A stretch of DNA of 17,159 bases from Desulfobacula sp. (GTDB lineage Bacteria; Desulfobacterota; Desulfobacteria; Desulfobacterales; Desulfobacteraceae). Positions 1 to 7,412 of this stretch are shown here, one piece after another. The stretch covers positions 1 through 17,159 of the forward strand of contig JAQICW010000566.1 of NCBI GenBank assembly GCA_027858355.1. Reading direction: 5' to 3'. Every line of letters begins with the position of its first letter. The stretch's first letter is position 1. The translations under genes and the position numbers were made by a program. The notes under the pieces are model-generated. The model was not told where the DNA came from. It saw only the letters and a list, made by a program, of their open reading frames with translations, and searched no databases.

Positions 1-600
1 TCCTGGAAATCCCATAATAAAAAAGCGGCATTGACTTTGTTTAGAAATGAAATTGATAATCATGTGATTGAAGATCGTTATGCAGGAGCCGGGCTTTCTA
101 CATCCAACAGCCAGACAATTGATGGAATTGAACTTGAATGGGATGTAAAGCTTACCAATTTTCTTAAAATTTCAGGGAACCTTGTAATTCTTGATACCAA
201 GGGGCCTGATGAAACATACCTTTACAATGATTATTCATTTATTGACAATGACGGTAATGTTATCAAACATTATCAGGAGCTGAATTATGATTATGATCCA
301 GGTGCCCCGGTCATGTTAAATTTTAAGGCAGCCTGGGATATAACAGACAATATAGTCCTTATTCCTGAGCTGAAATATTTTTCAGAAAGAAAAATATACT
401 ATCCTATTCAAAACATTAAAAAAAACTATGATGATACCTGGGTATTTGATCTCAATTTAATGGTTACTGATCTGTTTCCCTTTGACCTGGGACTCCATCT
501 TAATAATATTTTTAACAGTCAGAATGAAACACCAGGACTTTATTCCATAAACAAGCATGATTCATTCAGTGCGGCTATTGTTTTAAAAATGAACTGGTAG
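1..600 (+). CDS. TonB-dependent receptor, C-terminal beta-barrel fragment (5' end outside window)
   Basis: The frame is open from base 1 to the TAG at 598-600, giving 199 residues; the start lies upstream of the window. The visible part looks like the last strands of an outer-membrane TonB-dependent receptor barrel. Alternating hydrophobic and polar strands are joined by acidic, Asn/Tyr-rich loops. A TIDGIELEWD stretch near residue 40 matches the usual barrel motif (G-hE-hxhxh), a late LGLHLNNIFN stretch is typical of the penultimate strands, and the chain ends in an aromatic residue (KMNW), the normal recognition signal for the barrel-assembly machinery. Such receptors import siderophores, cobalamin, glycans or similar ligands with TonB energy; the ligand cannot be judged because plug and TonB box are missing. 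It ends 120 bp before the CAP gene and is probably a separate transcription unit, since a sigma-54 promoter sits in the gap. Confidence 0.8.
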   Translation, partial: SWKSHNKKAALTLFRNEIDNHVIEDRYAGAGLSTSNSQTIDGIELEWDVKLTNFLKISGNLVILDTKGPDETYLYNDYSFIDNDGNVIKHYQELNYDYDPGAPVMLNFKAAWDITDNIVLIPELKYFSERKIYYPIQNIKKNYDDTWVFDLNLMVTDLFPFDLGLHLNNIFNSQNETPGLYSINKHDSFSAAIVLKMNW

Positions 601-613
601 TTGTTTGAATCTG
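598..613 (+). promoter_or_regulatory. Candidate upstream activator site, copy 1
   Basis: The sequence tagttgtttgaatctg, beginning on the stop codon of the receptor gene, matches 15 of 16 bases with positions 7144-7159. It lies 75 nt before the -24 element at 689, and the second copy lies 74 nt before the -24 element at 7234. Sigma-54 activators bind upstream of their promoters, so this is a candidate operator shared by both promoters. Here the core also forms a short dyad, TTGA-N5-TCAA (605-617), which the second copy does not keep. Function is inferred from position and conservation only. Confidence 0.45.
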
Positions 614-688
614 TCAATTAGAGGTTGTTTTTGAACAATGAAAAAAAGTGCAAAGAATGTAAGACTCTGTGGTTAAAGGATTTTTATG

Positions 689-705
689 TTGGCATGGTAT
701 TTGCT
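689..705 (+). promoter_or_regulatory. Sigma-54 (-24/-12) promoter upstream of the CAP/exporter operon
   Basis: TTGGCATggtatTTGCT matches the RpoN consensus TGGCAC-N5-TTGCW at all but one position (T for the final C of the -24 block). The GG (691-692) and GC (703-704) pairs have correct spacing. The expected transcription start is near 715-716, only about five bases before the ATG at 721, so the first message would be almost leaderless. It would drive the CAP gene and probably the downstream secretion genes. Confidence 0.6.
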
Positions 706-720
706 GTGATATAAGTTCTT

Positions 721-2130
721 ATGGAAACTATTTTAAATATTAAGCAGACTATTAAATCAAGTTTTTTTATCTTTATCCTTTTATGTTTTCTGAGTCTGCC
801 GACTTTGTCAAATGCTTTTGATGAAGTTTCGGCAGACGAAGAATACATAATTGAGCTGATTAATGAGATACGCTTGGATCCATTGTCCTATGCCCAGGGG
901 CTTGGATTTGACAGGCAGGCCCTGAGAGATCAACTGCCCTGGCTTGATGCAGCATCTAAAAATGGTTTTTTACCATTAAAAATGGATTATTCCCTTTTTT
1001 CCAGAGCTGATAATAATAACCTGTTTGATGATAATAGTGATTCTGATGCCAAAATCCCTCCTGAATATGACTATATGATTACAGGGGAAACAGGCGGGGT
1101 GGTATCTTTTTTTAATTTTATGGCTCCCCGGGATGCCATCAAATTACTGCTTGAGAACCTGTTTGCAAATGAGCTTGACCCGAATCGGACGGAACCTATA
1201 AATATATGTTCATCTGATTATGACCTTATTGGAGTATCTTTCAGGAGTGGGGTTTTTGAGACTACTGGCCAGATGGCCTATTTTATCACATTGAACTTTG
1301 CATCTTCCTCCTTGGTTAAAAGCCAGATTCAGATGTTAAATGTAATTAATCAAATCAGGAAAGAGCCAACTACACTTTTTAAATATCTGAGCTTAAATGC
1401 CCTTTCGGATTCAATGCTTACGCCCTTTTCTGAGGGTTATGCTAATTTGATCGGAACATATCCACCGCTATTCTATCAACCGATTCTTTGTGAATCAGCT
1501 ATGGAATATCTTCATACACCTACCAGTGAATCAGAAGAGGAACTTTCTCCCTTTGATCGTGCAAAAGATCTTGGATATGAGGGTGTTGATGTGGAAGAAT
1601 CATTCCTGAGGTCCCGGTATGATAGAAAAGATGAGGTGGTCCCTGTTGACGAGATTATTGAAGAGGTACTGATAAAAGAGCTTGAGTCCTCTCCTGTTTT
1701 AATGAGTATCCTGTTTTCGGAAAATATGGATGAAGCAGGTATAGGTCTTCGATTTATATATAGAGAAAAGACTGTTGTTGCTGATTTTGCAATTGATATG
1801 GGCCAGGCAGATTTTCAGGAAGATAAAAATCCCGGGATTTACGGTGTAATCTATTCGGATGATGACAAGAATGGTGTTTATACCCCTGGAGAGGAAATCC
1901 AGGGACATAAGGTATCCATATATGATAATAATGGGGCTTTTATTCAAAAATTATTTACAGACTATGCAGGCCACTTTTCTGTATCGCTGCCTGCAGATAC
2001 CTACACAATTGAAGTTACAAATGAAGTTACAAATGAAGTTACAAAAAAAAGCGGATATTTAAAAAGAATTTCACACAGGATGTTTGAAGACACCTTTTTA
2101 TCAATTGATATATCAAATATCAATCAATAA
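721..2130 (+). CDS. Secreted protein with two degenerate CAP/SCP domains and a C-terminal SdrD-B-like domain
   Basis: The 469-residue product begins with a signal peptide (hydrophobic 15-29, likely cleavage after LSNA at 32), so it is exported by Sec. Residues about 40-200 resemble a bacterial CAP (SCP-like) domain: LINEIRLDPLSYA at the start, then ELDPNRTEPIN and DYDLIGVSF near the end. Residues about 203-362 repeat the pattern: NVINQIRKEP, then RAKDLGYEGVDVEES, SSPVLMSILFSENMDEAGIGL and VADFAIDMG. The histidines usual in CAP domains (for example in SPGHR) are absent from both, so they may be binding rather than catalytic modules. Residues about 371-432 (GVIYSDDDKNGVYTPGEE ... GHFSVSLPADTYTIEV) match SdrD-B/Cna-B-like surface modules. 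The ATG at 721 is the only plausible start; an in-frame stop lies at 712-714 and no clear Shine-Dalgarno is visible. As first gene before the secretion genes, it is a candidate periplasmic or surface partner of the exported giant. Confidence 0.72.
   Translation: METILNIKQTIKSSFFIFILLCFLSLPTLSNAFDEVSADEEYIIELINEIRLDPLSYAQGLGFDRQALRDQLPWLDAASKNGFLPLKMDYSLFSRADNNNLFDDNSDSDAKIPPEYDYMITGETGGVVSFFNFMAPRDAIKLLLENLFANELDPNRTEPINICSSDYDLIGVSFRSGVFETTGQMAYFITLNFASSSLVKSQIQMLNVINQIRKEPTTLFKYLSLNALSDSMLTPFSEGYANLIGTYPPLFYQPILCESAMEYLHTPTSESEEELSPFDRAKDLGYEGVDVEESFLRSRYDRKDEVVPVDEIIEEVLIKELESSPVLMSILFSENMDEAGIGLRFIYREKTVVADFAIDMGQADFQEDKNPGIYGVIYSDDDKNGVYTPGEEIQGHKVSIYDNNGAFIQKLFTDYAGHFSVSLPADTYTIEVTNEVTNEVTKKSGYLKRISHRMFEDTFLSIDISNINQ
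2011..2046 (+). repeat. Three 12-bp tandem repeats inside the CAP gene
   Basis: gaagttacaaat occurs at 2011-2022 and 2023-2034, and with a last-base change at 2035-2046. It encodes EVTN-EVTN-EVTK (residues 431-442) right after the SdrD-B-like domain. The unit is a multiple of three, so copy-number change by slippage would keep the frame. Confidence 0.85.
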
Positions 2131-2144
2131 GAAGCTAAAAATAA

Positions 2145-2600
2145 GAACCCAAAAAAACAGCACCCCAAAGAAACAGAGTCCAAAAAATCCAAAAAATCCT
2201 CAAAAACCCAATAACTGCATTTATTGAATGGTTTAATTCCCTTGCAAATACCCATAAAGAGTATATTGCTCATATGTATTTTGTCCTGACAACCCAGAAC
2301 ACAACAGATCTTGCCATTGATGGGAATAGCGCTTTTATCAGGTTTCAAATCATTGTTACAAAAAATGATTTTCCTTTAAGGATTGTTGCAAGAATGGTGA
2401 TTGTAAGGGCAATCATGGATTTTTTGTTTGTCAACAGAGACCAGCTGGTTGCAGAGACGGTGCAGAATCCCAAATTAACTGATATTGCTGAAAAACAATG
2501 GGAAACCGCTTTTGTGTCCTGGAAAAAGATACGCACCACAGAGTTGTCTGATCCCTATATTCGTTTATGGTTAAAATCTGAACTTATCAGAAGTGAATAA
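2145..2600 (+). CDS. Small unrecognised protein; start codon uncertain (first ATG at 2274)
   Basis: No family is recognised. From the first ATG (2274) the product is 108 residues ending LWLKSELIRSE. It contains a mixed hydrophobic core (FIRFQIIVTKNDFPLRIVAR, then VRAIMDFLFVN) and a Trp/Lys-rich C-terminal helix (AEKQWETAFVSWKKIRTTE). It has no signal peptide and no obvious transmembrane helix, so it is probably cytoplasmic. The frame is open back to 2145, after a TAA at 2142-2144, and the stretch just before the ATG (NPITAFIEWFNSLANTHKEY) looks like real protein, yet that extension has no ATG, GTG or TTG. Either initiation uses a rare codon, or the gene has lost its 5' end, or a frameshift lies in the A-rich tract 2151-2207. 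The ATG at 2274 has only a distant AAAGAG (2256-2261). It sits between the CAP gene and the outer-membrane channel gene, presumably in the same operon. Confidence 0.5.
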   Translation, partial: EPKKTAPQRNRVQKIQKILKNPITAFIEWFNSLANTHKEYIAHMYFVLTTQNTTDLAIDGNSAFIRFQIIVTKNDFPLRIVARMVIVRAIMDFLFVNRDQLVAETVQNPKLTDIAEKQWETAFVSWKKIRTTELSDPYIRLWLKSELIRSE

Positions 2601-2705
2601 ACACAACTTCACCATATGCGGGTTTGAAAAAAGAGTTGCACCAAGAGTCATTGTCTGATATCTAAAACAACTTTGGAATAATTGATAAAATAAGGGAAAA
2701 TTATA

Positions 2706-4064
2706 GTGGGCAGATCTTATAACCAGATGAATAAAATTATCATAATTTTTATGTTCTTTTGTATCATAGCTTCCCACACTATTGCACAAGCTGCTCAGGT
2801 TTTTTCAATGGAAGAAAGCGTGGAATATGCCCTTGAAAATAGTCCTGTACTTCAAGGGCTCCAAATTGCCGTGAAACAGACTGATGAAGACATAAAATCA
2901 GCAAGGGGATATTTTTTGCCTTCTATTGCTGCGTCTTATTCGCTGAATTCCATTTCCAGTATCTATTCCAAGGGCCCTAGTGATTCAGATTATATTGACC
3001 AGAATATTGGGGTCGCAAGTGTAAGGCTGACCCAGGTACTTTTTTCCGGATTTGAATATGTAAACAGATATAAAAAGGCCAAATTAGGAAAAGAGTATCA
3101 AAAGGCCCAGGTGGATGTCAAAAAACTGGATCTCATAAACAATGTCCGGTCTACTTTTCTTGAATTGCTAAAAAACCGATATGATATTTCAATTATCTCC
3201 CAGGGAATTACAAGACTTGAATCAGATCTTGCTGCAGCAAAAGCATTAAGTAGTAAAAAACTTGTGCCCTATTCCCAGGTGCTCCAGGCTGAGGCAGACC
3301 TTGAGTTTGCCAGACAAAGGCTGTGGGAAACCAGAACATCAGTTTTCAGGTATATTGAGAGGATGAATCTTCTTTTAGGAATGCCCCATAAAAAAACTAT
3401 CACAAATCCGGTTGAATACAATGGAACGTTTGAACAGGAAGAGATTGATTTTACAATGGGCGTTGATCAATGTTTTGATTTAGCAATGAAAAATAGAATC
3501 GAACCAAAACTTCTTGAACTGGAAATTAAAATGGCCAGAAAAGATATATCCATTTCAATGGGAAAATACTATCCAAAAATGAGCTTTATTGCCGGATTGA
3601 TTGATACAGACTCGGCCTATGGCGAACCAGGTATATTATCAACCGGGCAGGCCTATAACAGAGACCAGCAAAATCAATACTGGGAAGCAGGTGTTTTTAT
3701 CAGATGGGATATATTTGACGGCGGATCAAATTATTACCAGGCCCGGAAAAATCATTTGCAGGTCCAGAAACTGGAAAATGATTTAAACCAGGTGGCAATG
3801 GAGATAACAGAAGATGTCCTAGTTGCTCATAAATTATTTCATGAAACTCAAAAGAAGCTGGGTTCGAGTAAAAAAGCGATTTCAGCAGCTCGGGAGAGTT
3901 ACATAAGAGAACAGAAAAGATTTAATGCAAAATTAACAACAATATCCAATGTTCTTAGCGCCCAAACTCAACTTGTCAAGTCAGAATCTCTGCTGAGTCA
4001 GGCTCTTCTTGATTATAAACTGTCAATGGTTAGATTGAATCATGCCATGGGAATTAGAAACTGA
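2706..4064 (+). CDS. Outer-membrane efflux channel of the type I secretion system (TolC/PrtF family)
   Basis: The 452-residue protein has the TolC family layout and usual length. A signal peptide (hydrophobic 11-22, cleavage near AQA-AQ at about 29) is followed by two OEP repeats, about residues 36-225 and 245-450, each starting with a long helix (SVEYALENSPVLQGLQIAV; CFDLAMKNRIEPKLLELEI) and containing strand segments such as SIAASYSLNS and YWEAGVFIRWDIFDGG. Trimers form the outer-membrane barrel and periplasmic tunnel that dock with the HlyD-type adaptor. The GTG at 2706 has a good Shine-Dalgarno (aaggga, 2692-2697); the ATG at 2727 would give a shorter signal peptide (MNKIIIIFMFF) but no comparable ribosome site, so GTG is preferred. 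The next gene begins 55 bp after the stop. With the ABC and HlyD genes it makes a complete type I exporter, in the order channel-ABC-adaptor. Confidence 0.88.
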   Translation: MGRSYNQMNKIIIIFMFFCIIASHTIAQAAQVFSMEESVEYALENSPVLQGLQIAVKQTDEDIKSARGYFLPSIAASYSLNSISSIYSKGPSDSDYIDQNIGVASVRLTQVLFSGFEYVNRYKKAKLGKEYQKAQVDVKKLDLINNVRSTFLELLKNRYDISIISQGITRLESDLAAAKALSSKKLVPYSQVLQAEADLEFARQRLWETRTSVFRYIERMNLLLGMPHKKTITNPVEYNGTFEQEEIDFTMGVDQCFDLAMKNRIEPKLLELEIKMARKDISISMGKYYPKMSFIAGLIDTDSAYGEPGILSTGQAYNRDQQNQYWEAGVFIRWDIFDGGSNYYQARKNHLQVQKLENDLNQVAMEITEDVLVAHKLFHETQKKLGSSKKAISAARESYIREQKRFNAKLTTISNVLSAQTQLVKSESLLSQALLDYKLSMVRLNHAMGIRN

Positions 4065-4097
4065 ACAATGAAACTGAACAATGAAACTGAACAATAG
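4061..4097 (+). repeat. 13-bp tandem repeat spanning the end of the channel gene
   Basis: The unit ctgaacaatgaaa occurs at 4061-4073 and 4074-4086, followed by a partial ctgaacaatag (4087-4097). The stop codon of the channel gene lies in the first copy. The core TGAACAATGAAA also occurs at 632-643. It fills the gap before the ABC gene's ribosome site (cggag, 4106-4110). Slippage could change the intergenic spacing; no function is evident. Confidence 0.8.
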
Positions 4098-4119
4098 ATT
4101 ATTTACGGAGTAGTATTTA

Positions 4120-5784
4120 ATGCGAAGATTTATGTTGAAATGGCTAAAGTACTTTTTTTTTGCAGGATTTTTCAGCCTGTTTATTAATTTACTTTATTTG
4201 ACTTTCCCCATTTACATGCTGGCAATTTATGATCGGGTACTCTCAAGTTATAGCATGCCTACGTTGATGACAATAACAGCGGCAGCTTTATTTGCACTTT
4301 TAATTTTTGGGCTGCTGGATTTTTTAAGGTCACGGCTTCTGGTCATGGCCGGTGTAGATATGGATAAAACCCTGTCAAGCCCTGTTTTTTCTGAAATGGT
4401 CAAAGATGCTTCAAGCTTACAAAAGGTTGGTCATGATTCCGGGCTGCGTGATGTCAATATTTTACGTAATTATTTTGCAGGTAATGCAATCCTGGCGATT
4501 TTTGATATTCCCTGGTCACCGATATTTCTTGGTATCATTTATTTCATGCATCCGGTCATGGGTATGGTCGCAACAGGTGGTGCCCTGGCTGTAATAGTTT
4601 TGGGCCTTGCCCAGGAATTTTTAACAAGGAATAAATTGAGTGCCGCCACACAACAGAGCGCTAAAACCCAGGCTTTTGTTTCATCGGCAATGCGAAACAG
4701 CGAATCTGTTCAATGTATGGGAATGCTGCCAGGCATATTATCCCATTGGCAGAAGGGAAACGATGTCGTACTGGATCTTCAGACCGGTGCCAGTCGGCAT
4801 GCTGGTCTGCTCCAGTCTGCCACCAAAGCGATTAATTCATCCATGCAGGTTCTGATATACGGGGTTGGTGCCTGGTTAACACTGAAAAATGAGTGTACTC
4901 CCGGGATCATGATTTCTTCATCCATTATTATGGGAAGAGCACTTGCCCCTATTCAGCAGGGAATGGCAACCTGGAAAATGACAGTTGATGCGCGGGGTGC
5001 TTATCAAAGATTGAGTCGCTTGATATCCGCCAATGCCAACCTGGAGAAGATGTCTTTGCCGGACCCCAAGGGGAAATTAGATGTAGAAGGGATTACACTG
5101 GCAATAGGCGGCAGATATGTTTTGAGAAATATTACCCTTAAGTTGAATCCAGGTGAAAGCCTTGGACTGATAGGTCCAAGTGCTGCCGGCAAAACAACCC
5201 TTTGCAGGGTTTTGTTGGGGCTCTGGGAGTCAGCCGGGGGTAAAGTCCGCCTGGACGGAGCTGATATTTTTAGTTGGGATTCGGATGAACTTGGAAAATT
5301 TATTGGATACCTTCCGCAAGATGTTGAGCTTTTTCCAGGTACAGTCAAAGACAATATTGCACGGATGGGAGAACCGGATTCAGATAAAGTGGTTGAAGCC
5401 GCCCAAAAAGCAGGTGTCCATGAGTTGATACTTAATCTTCCTGAAGGATACGATACCTATATCGGCGGATCAGCGGCAAATCTGCTTTCCGGCGGACAAC
5501 GCCAAAGAGTAGCACTGGCAAGAGCCATTTATGGGACACCCAAATTCGTGATTCTAGATGAACCCAATTCAAACCTTGATGAGATCGGTGAGCAGGCATT
5601 GATGCAATCACTTCAAAGACTTCGTCAGGAAGAAATAACAACCATTATTGTCACACACAAGCCGACAATTCTTTCCAGTGTGGATAAAATTTTAATGATC
5701 AAGGATGGTCAGGTTGTAATGTTTGGACCCAGGCAAGAAGTCTTTAAGGCCTTATCCGGCCAGGCTGCCAAAAAGAATGTATAG
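4120..5784 (+). CDS. Type I secretion ABC exporter (PrtD family), membrane plus ATPase domains
   Basis: The 554-residue half-transporter would work as an inner-membrane dimer that energises export of the RTX substrate. The N-terminal membrane domain (about 10-305) shows PrtD-type signatures: FPIYMLAIYDRVLSSYSMPT, then FDIPWSPIFLGIIYFMHP. The C-terminal ATPase carries Walker A GPSAAGKT (352-359), Q-loop YLPQDVELF, ABC signature LSGGQ (456-460), Walker B FVILDEP (476-482, with D480 and E481) and H-loop His513 in VTHK. There is no N-terminal C39 peptidase domain, so cargo is not cleaved behind a double-glycine leader. That fits substrates with an uncleaved C-terminal signal, such as PrtA, HasA or RsaA. 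The start is supported by cggag at 4106-4110, nine bases before the ATG. The HlyD gene follows after 42 bp. All catalytic motifs look intact. Confidence 0.93.
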   Translation: MRRFMLKWLKYFFFAGFFSLFINLLYLTFPIYMLAIYDRVLSSYSMPTLMTITAAALFALLIFGLLDFLRSRLLVMAGVDMDKTLSSPVFSEMVKDASSLQKVGHDSGLRDVNILRNYFAGNAILAIFDIPWSPIFLGIIYFMHPVMGMVATGGALAVIVLGLAQEFLTRNKLSAATQQSAKTQAFVSSAMRNSESVQCMGMLPGILSHWQKGNDVVLDLQTGASRHAGLLQSATKAINSSMQVLIYGVGAWLTLKNECTPGIMISSSIIMGRALAPIQQGMATWKMTVDARGAYQRLSRLISANANLEKMSLPDPKGKLDVEGITLAIGGRYVLRNITLKLNPGESLGLIGPSAAGKTTLCRVLLGLWESAGGKVRLDGADIFSWDSDELGKFIGYLPQDVELFPGTVKDNIARMGEPDSDKVVEAAQKAGVHELILNLPEGYDTYIGGSAANLLSGGQRQRVALARAIYGTPKFVILDEPNSNLDEIGEQALMQSLQRLRQEEITTIIVTHKPTILSSVDKILMIKDGQVVMFGPRQEVFKALSGQAAKKNV

Positions 5785-5826
5785 GCTACTATATACAATT
5801 AATTGTAAGTATTGAGATGGTATAAT

Positions 5827-7146
5827 ATGAGTTTTAATAAAATTGAAAAATTTCGAACAAAACCAAATAAACTTATTGTTGCGGGTCTTCTGGTTATTGG
5901 GTTCTTTTTTGGAGGACTTGGCGGCATCTCTGCTACAATGCCCTTCAGCGGTGCGGTTATTGCTGAAGGAGTAGTCAAAATATCCAATGAAAGAAAAACC
6001 CTGCAACACCTTGAGGGAGGTATTGTTGATAAAATATTGATTAAAGAGGGTGATACCGTCAAAAAAGGAGATGTGCTTATTCGTTTGAAGAGCTCTCAAA
6101 TTGATTCCTCCGTTGAAATGATACGTGGTATGCTTTTAACAAAACTTGTGCAGTTTGATAGGCTTTCTGCTGAAAAAGACATGGTTGATGTTCTTACATG
6201 GTCCGACCAGATCAAAGCTCAAAAACAAGATCTTGAAGTAGATACCCTCATGAAAAAAGAACAGGATATTTTTATATCCAGGCGTGATTCACTTCGATCT
6301 AGAATTTCTATGCATGGAGCAAGAATCAGGCAGCTAAACGAGAAAATTATTGGGGTTCAAGATGAGCTGAAAGCTCGGGATGCTATTATAAGCTCGTTAA
6401 AAGAGGAGATAGGTATCAAAGAGCCTCTCTTAAAAGAAAATTACCTGGATCGCTCTGATTTGCTCGCGTTGAACAGGAATCTTGAAGAAAACAACGCTAT
6501 GATGGCCAGGAACAAGCAGGCGATTGCCGAGTCAAGAGAACAAATCGAAGAAATTAGACTCAGTTCCATTGACCTGGAAAATAATTACAGAGAAAGGGCT
6601 GTAAGCGAATTTGCCAAAACCAACGAAGATATTTTTGAATTGGAAGAAAAGCTTAAACCCAGAGTTGACGCAAGGGAACGATTGGATATTGTTGCACCCG
6701 TATCAGGGGAAGTTATCAACCTGAGGATACATTCGGAACAGGGCGGTATTCTCAGGGCCGGGGAAGCTATTCTCGATATTGTTCCTGCTGGTGCCAGGCT
6801 GCTGATTGAATGCAAGTTGCGTCAGGATAAAATCACAGCCGTAAAAGAAGGACAGAAAGCCAGAATACAACTCAGTGCTTTTAATCGCATTACAACACCA
6901 CCCCTTGAAGCTGAAATTACCTATGTTTCTCCGGATACGATGATGGAGAAAACACAGTATGGAGAGATGTCTTTTTATCTCATACATGCTGTCCCTTTAG
7001 AAGGTGAATTGAAAAAGCACAATGCCTGGCTGGCCGCTGGTATGCCGGCAGCCTGTTTTATTGAAACAGAAAGGCGTACGTTCCTCCAATATTTAATTGA
7101 ACCGATTCTTCTCAATATAGATCGGTCTCTCAGAGAATCTTTATAG
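5827..7146 (+). CDS. Type I secretion membrane-fusion protein (HlyD/PrtE family)
   Basis: This adaptor links the inner-membrane ABC exporter to the outer-membrane channel. It has a short cytoplasmic N-terminus, one transmembrane helix (about 16-36, LIVAGLLVIGFFFGGLGG), a first lipoyl-type half near 50-88 (KTLQHLEGGIVDKILIKEGD, characteristic of the PrtE/HlyD group), a long charged coiled-coil hairpin from about 95 to 285, and the returning half beginning LDIVAPVSGEVINLRI (about 286-301), followed by a beta-domain ending in FIETERRTFLQYLIEP. I chose the ATG at 5827 (439 residues), with GAG at 5814-5816 as a modest ribosome site. A TTG at 5812 would add five residues (MRWYN) and is less likely. 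Length and domain order are normal for the family. The stop overlaps the second copy of the candidate activator site. The substrate gene follows 303 bp later behind its own promoter. Confidence 0.92.
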   Translation: MSFNKIEKFRTKPNKLIVAGLLVIGFFFGGLGGISATMPFSGAVIAEGVVKISNERKTLQHLEGGIVDKILIKEGDTVKKGDVLIRLKSSQIDSSVEMIRGMLLTKLVQFDRLSAEKDMVDVLTWSDQIKAQKQDLEVDTLMKKEQDIFISRRDSLRSRISMHGARIRQLNEKIIGVQDELKARDAIISSLKEEIGIKEPLLKENYLDRSDLLALNRNLEENNAMMARNKQAIAESREQIEEIRLSSIDLENNYRERAVSEFAKTNEDIFELEEKLKPRVDARERLDIVAPVSGEVINLRIHSEQGGILRAGEAILDIVPAGARLLIECKLRQDKITAVKEGQKARIQLSAFNRITTPPLEAEITYVSPDTMMEKTQYGEMSFYLIHAVPLEGELKKHNAWLAAGMPAACFIETERRTFLQYLIEPILLNIDRSLRESL

Positions 7147-7159
7147 TTGGTTGAATCTG
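7144..7159 (+). promoter_or_regulatory. Candidate upstream activator site, copy 2
   Basis: tagttggttgaatctg, starting on the stop codon of the HlyD gene, differs at one position from 598-613. Weaker identity continues about 15 bases further (shared at..a.agg.tgt pattern). It lies 74 nt upstream of the -24 element at 7234. I read it as a probable binding site of the same sigma-54 activator, by position and conservation only. Confidence 0.45.
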
Positions 7160-7233
7160 AACATAATAGGATGTATAAAGCCGTTAAGTTTCCATCTCGT
7201 CGTATAACTTCTTTAAATCATAGTGTTTTTTTA

Positions 7234-7250
7234 TTGGCACAATAGTTGCT
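7234..7250 (+). promoter_or_regulatory. Sigma-54 (-24/-12) promoter of the giant RTX gene
   Basis: TTGGCACaatagTTGCT is a full match to the RpoN consensus TGGCAC-N5-TTGCW, with GG at 7236-7237 and GC at 7248-7249 correctly spaced. Transcription would start near 7261. Sigma-54 polymerase needs an ATP-driven enhancer-binding activator, so expression should be tightly switchable. The activator gene is not in this window. Confidence 0.78.
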
Positions 7251-7360
7251 ATATAGGTTAGGGATTAAGGGGCTCGTGATGCAATTTTTTAAAACTGCGC
7301 GTGCAGTATAAAAAAATCACATCTTCAGATCAATAAGTATGTCTGGAAAGAGCTTTTTTT

Positions 7361-7397
7361 GTAGTACATTTTTGTAGTACAGTAGTACAGTAGTTCA
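7361..7397 (+). repeat. GTAGTACA repeat cluster in the leader of the giant gene
   Basis: The octamer GTAGTACA occurs at 7361-7368, 7374-7381 and 7382-7389, with a variant GTAGTTCA at 7390-7397. The last three are head-to-tail without spacers. They lie downstream of the predicted transcription start, so they would be in the mRNA leader (or bind a protein in the DNA). Function unknown. Confidence 0.8.
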
Positions 7398-7412
7398 ATA
7401 ATAATTATTATT
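7397..7412. repeat. 16-bp A/T palindrome in the leader
   Basis: aataataattattatt reads the same on both strands. It begins on the last base of the GTAGTACA cluster and lies 22 bp before the Shine-Dalgarno. It could be a protein site or a weak RNA hairpin; no role is shown. Confidence 0.5.

Noticed and set aside
601..660. Terminator after the receptor gene (TTGTT-tttg-AACAA)
   Set aside because: The stem is only five A/T-rich base pairs with no T-run, too weak to call.
7361..7397. CRISPR-like array
   Set aside because: The repeats are only eight bases, mostly without spacers, and no cas genes are present.
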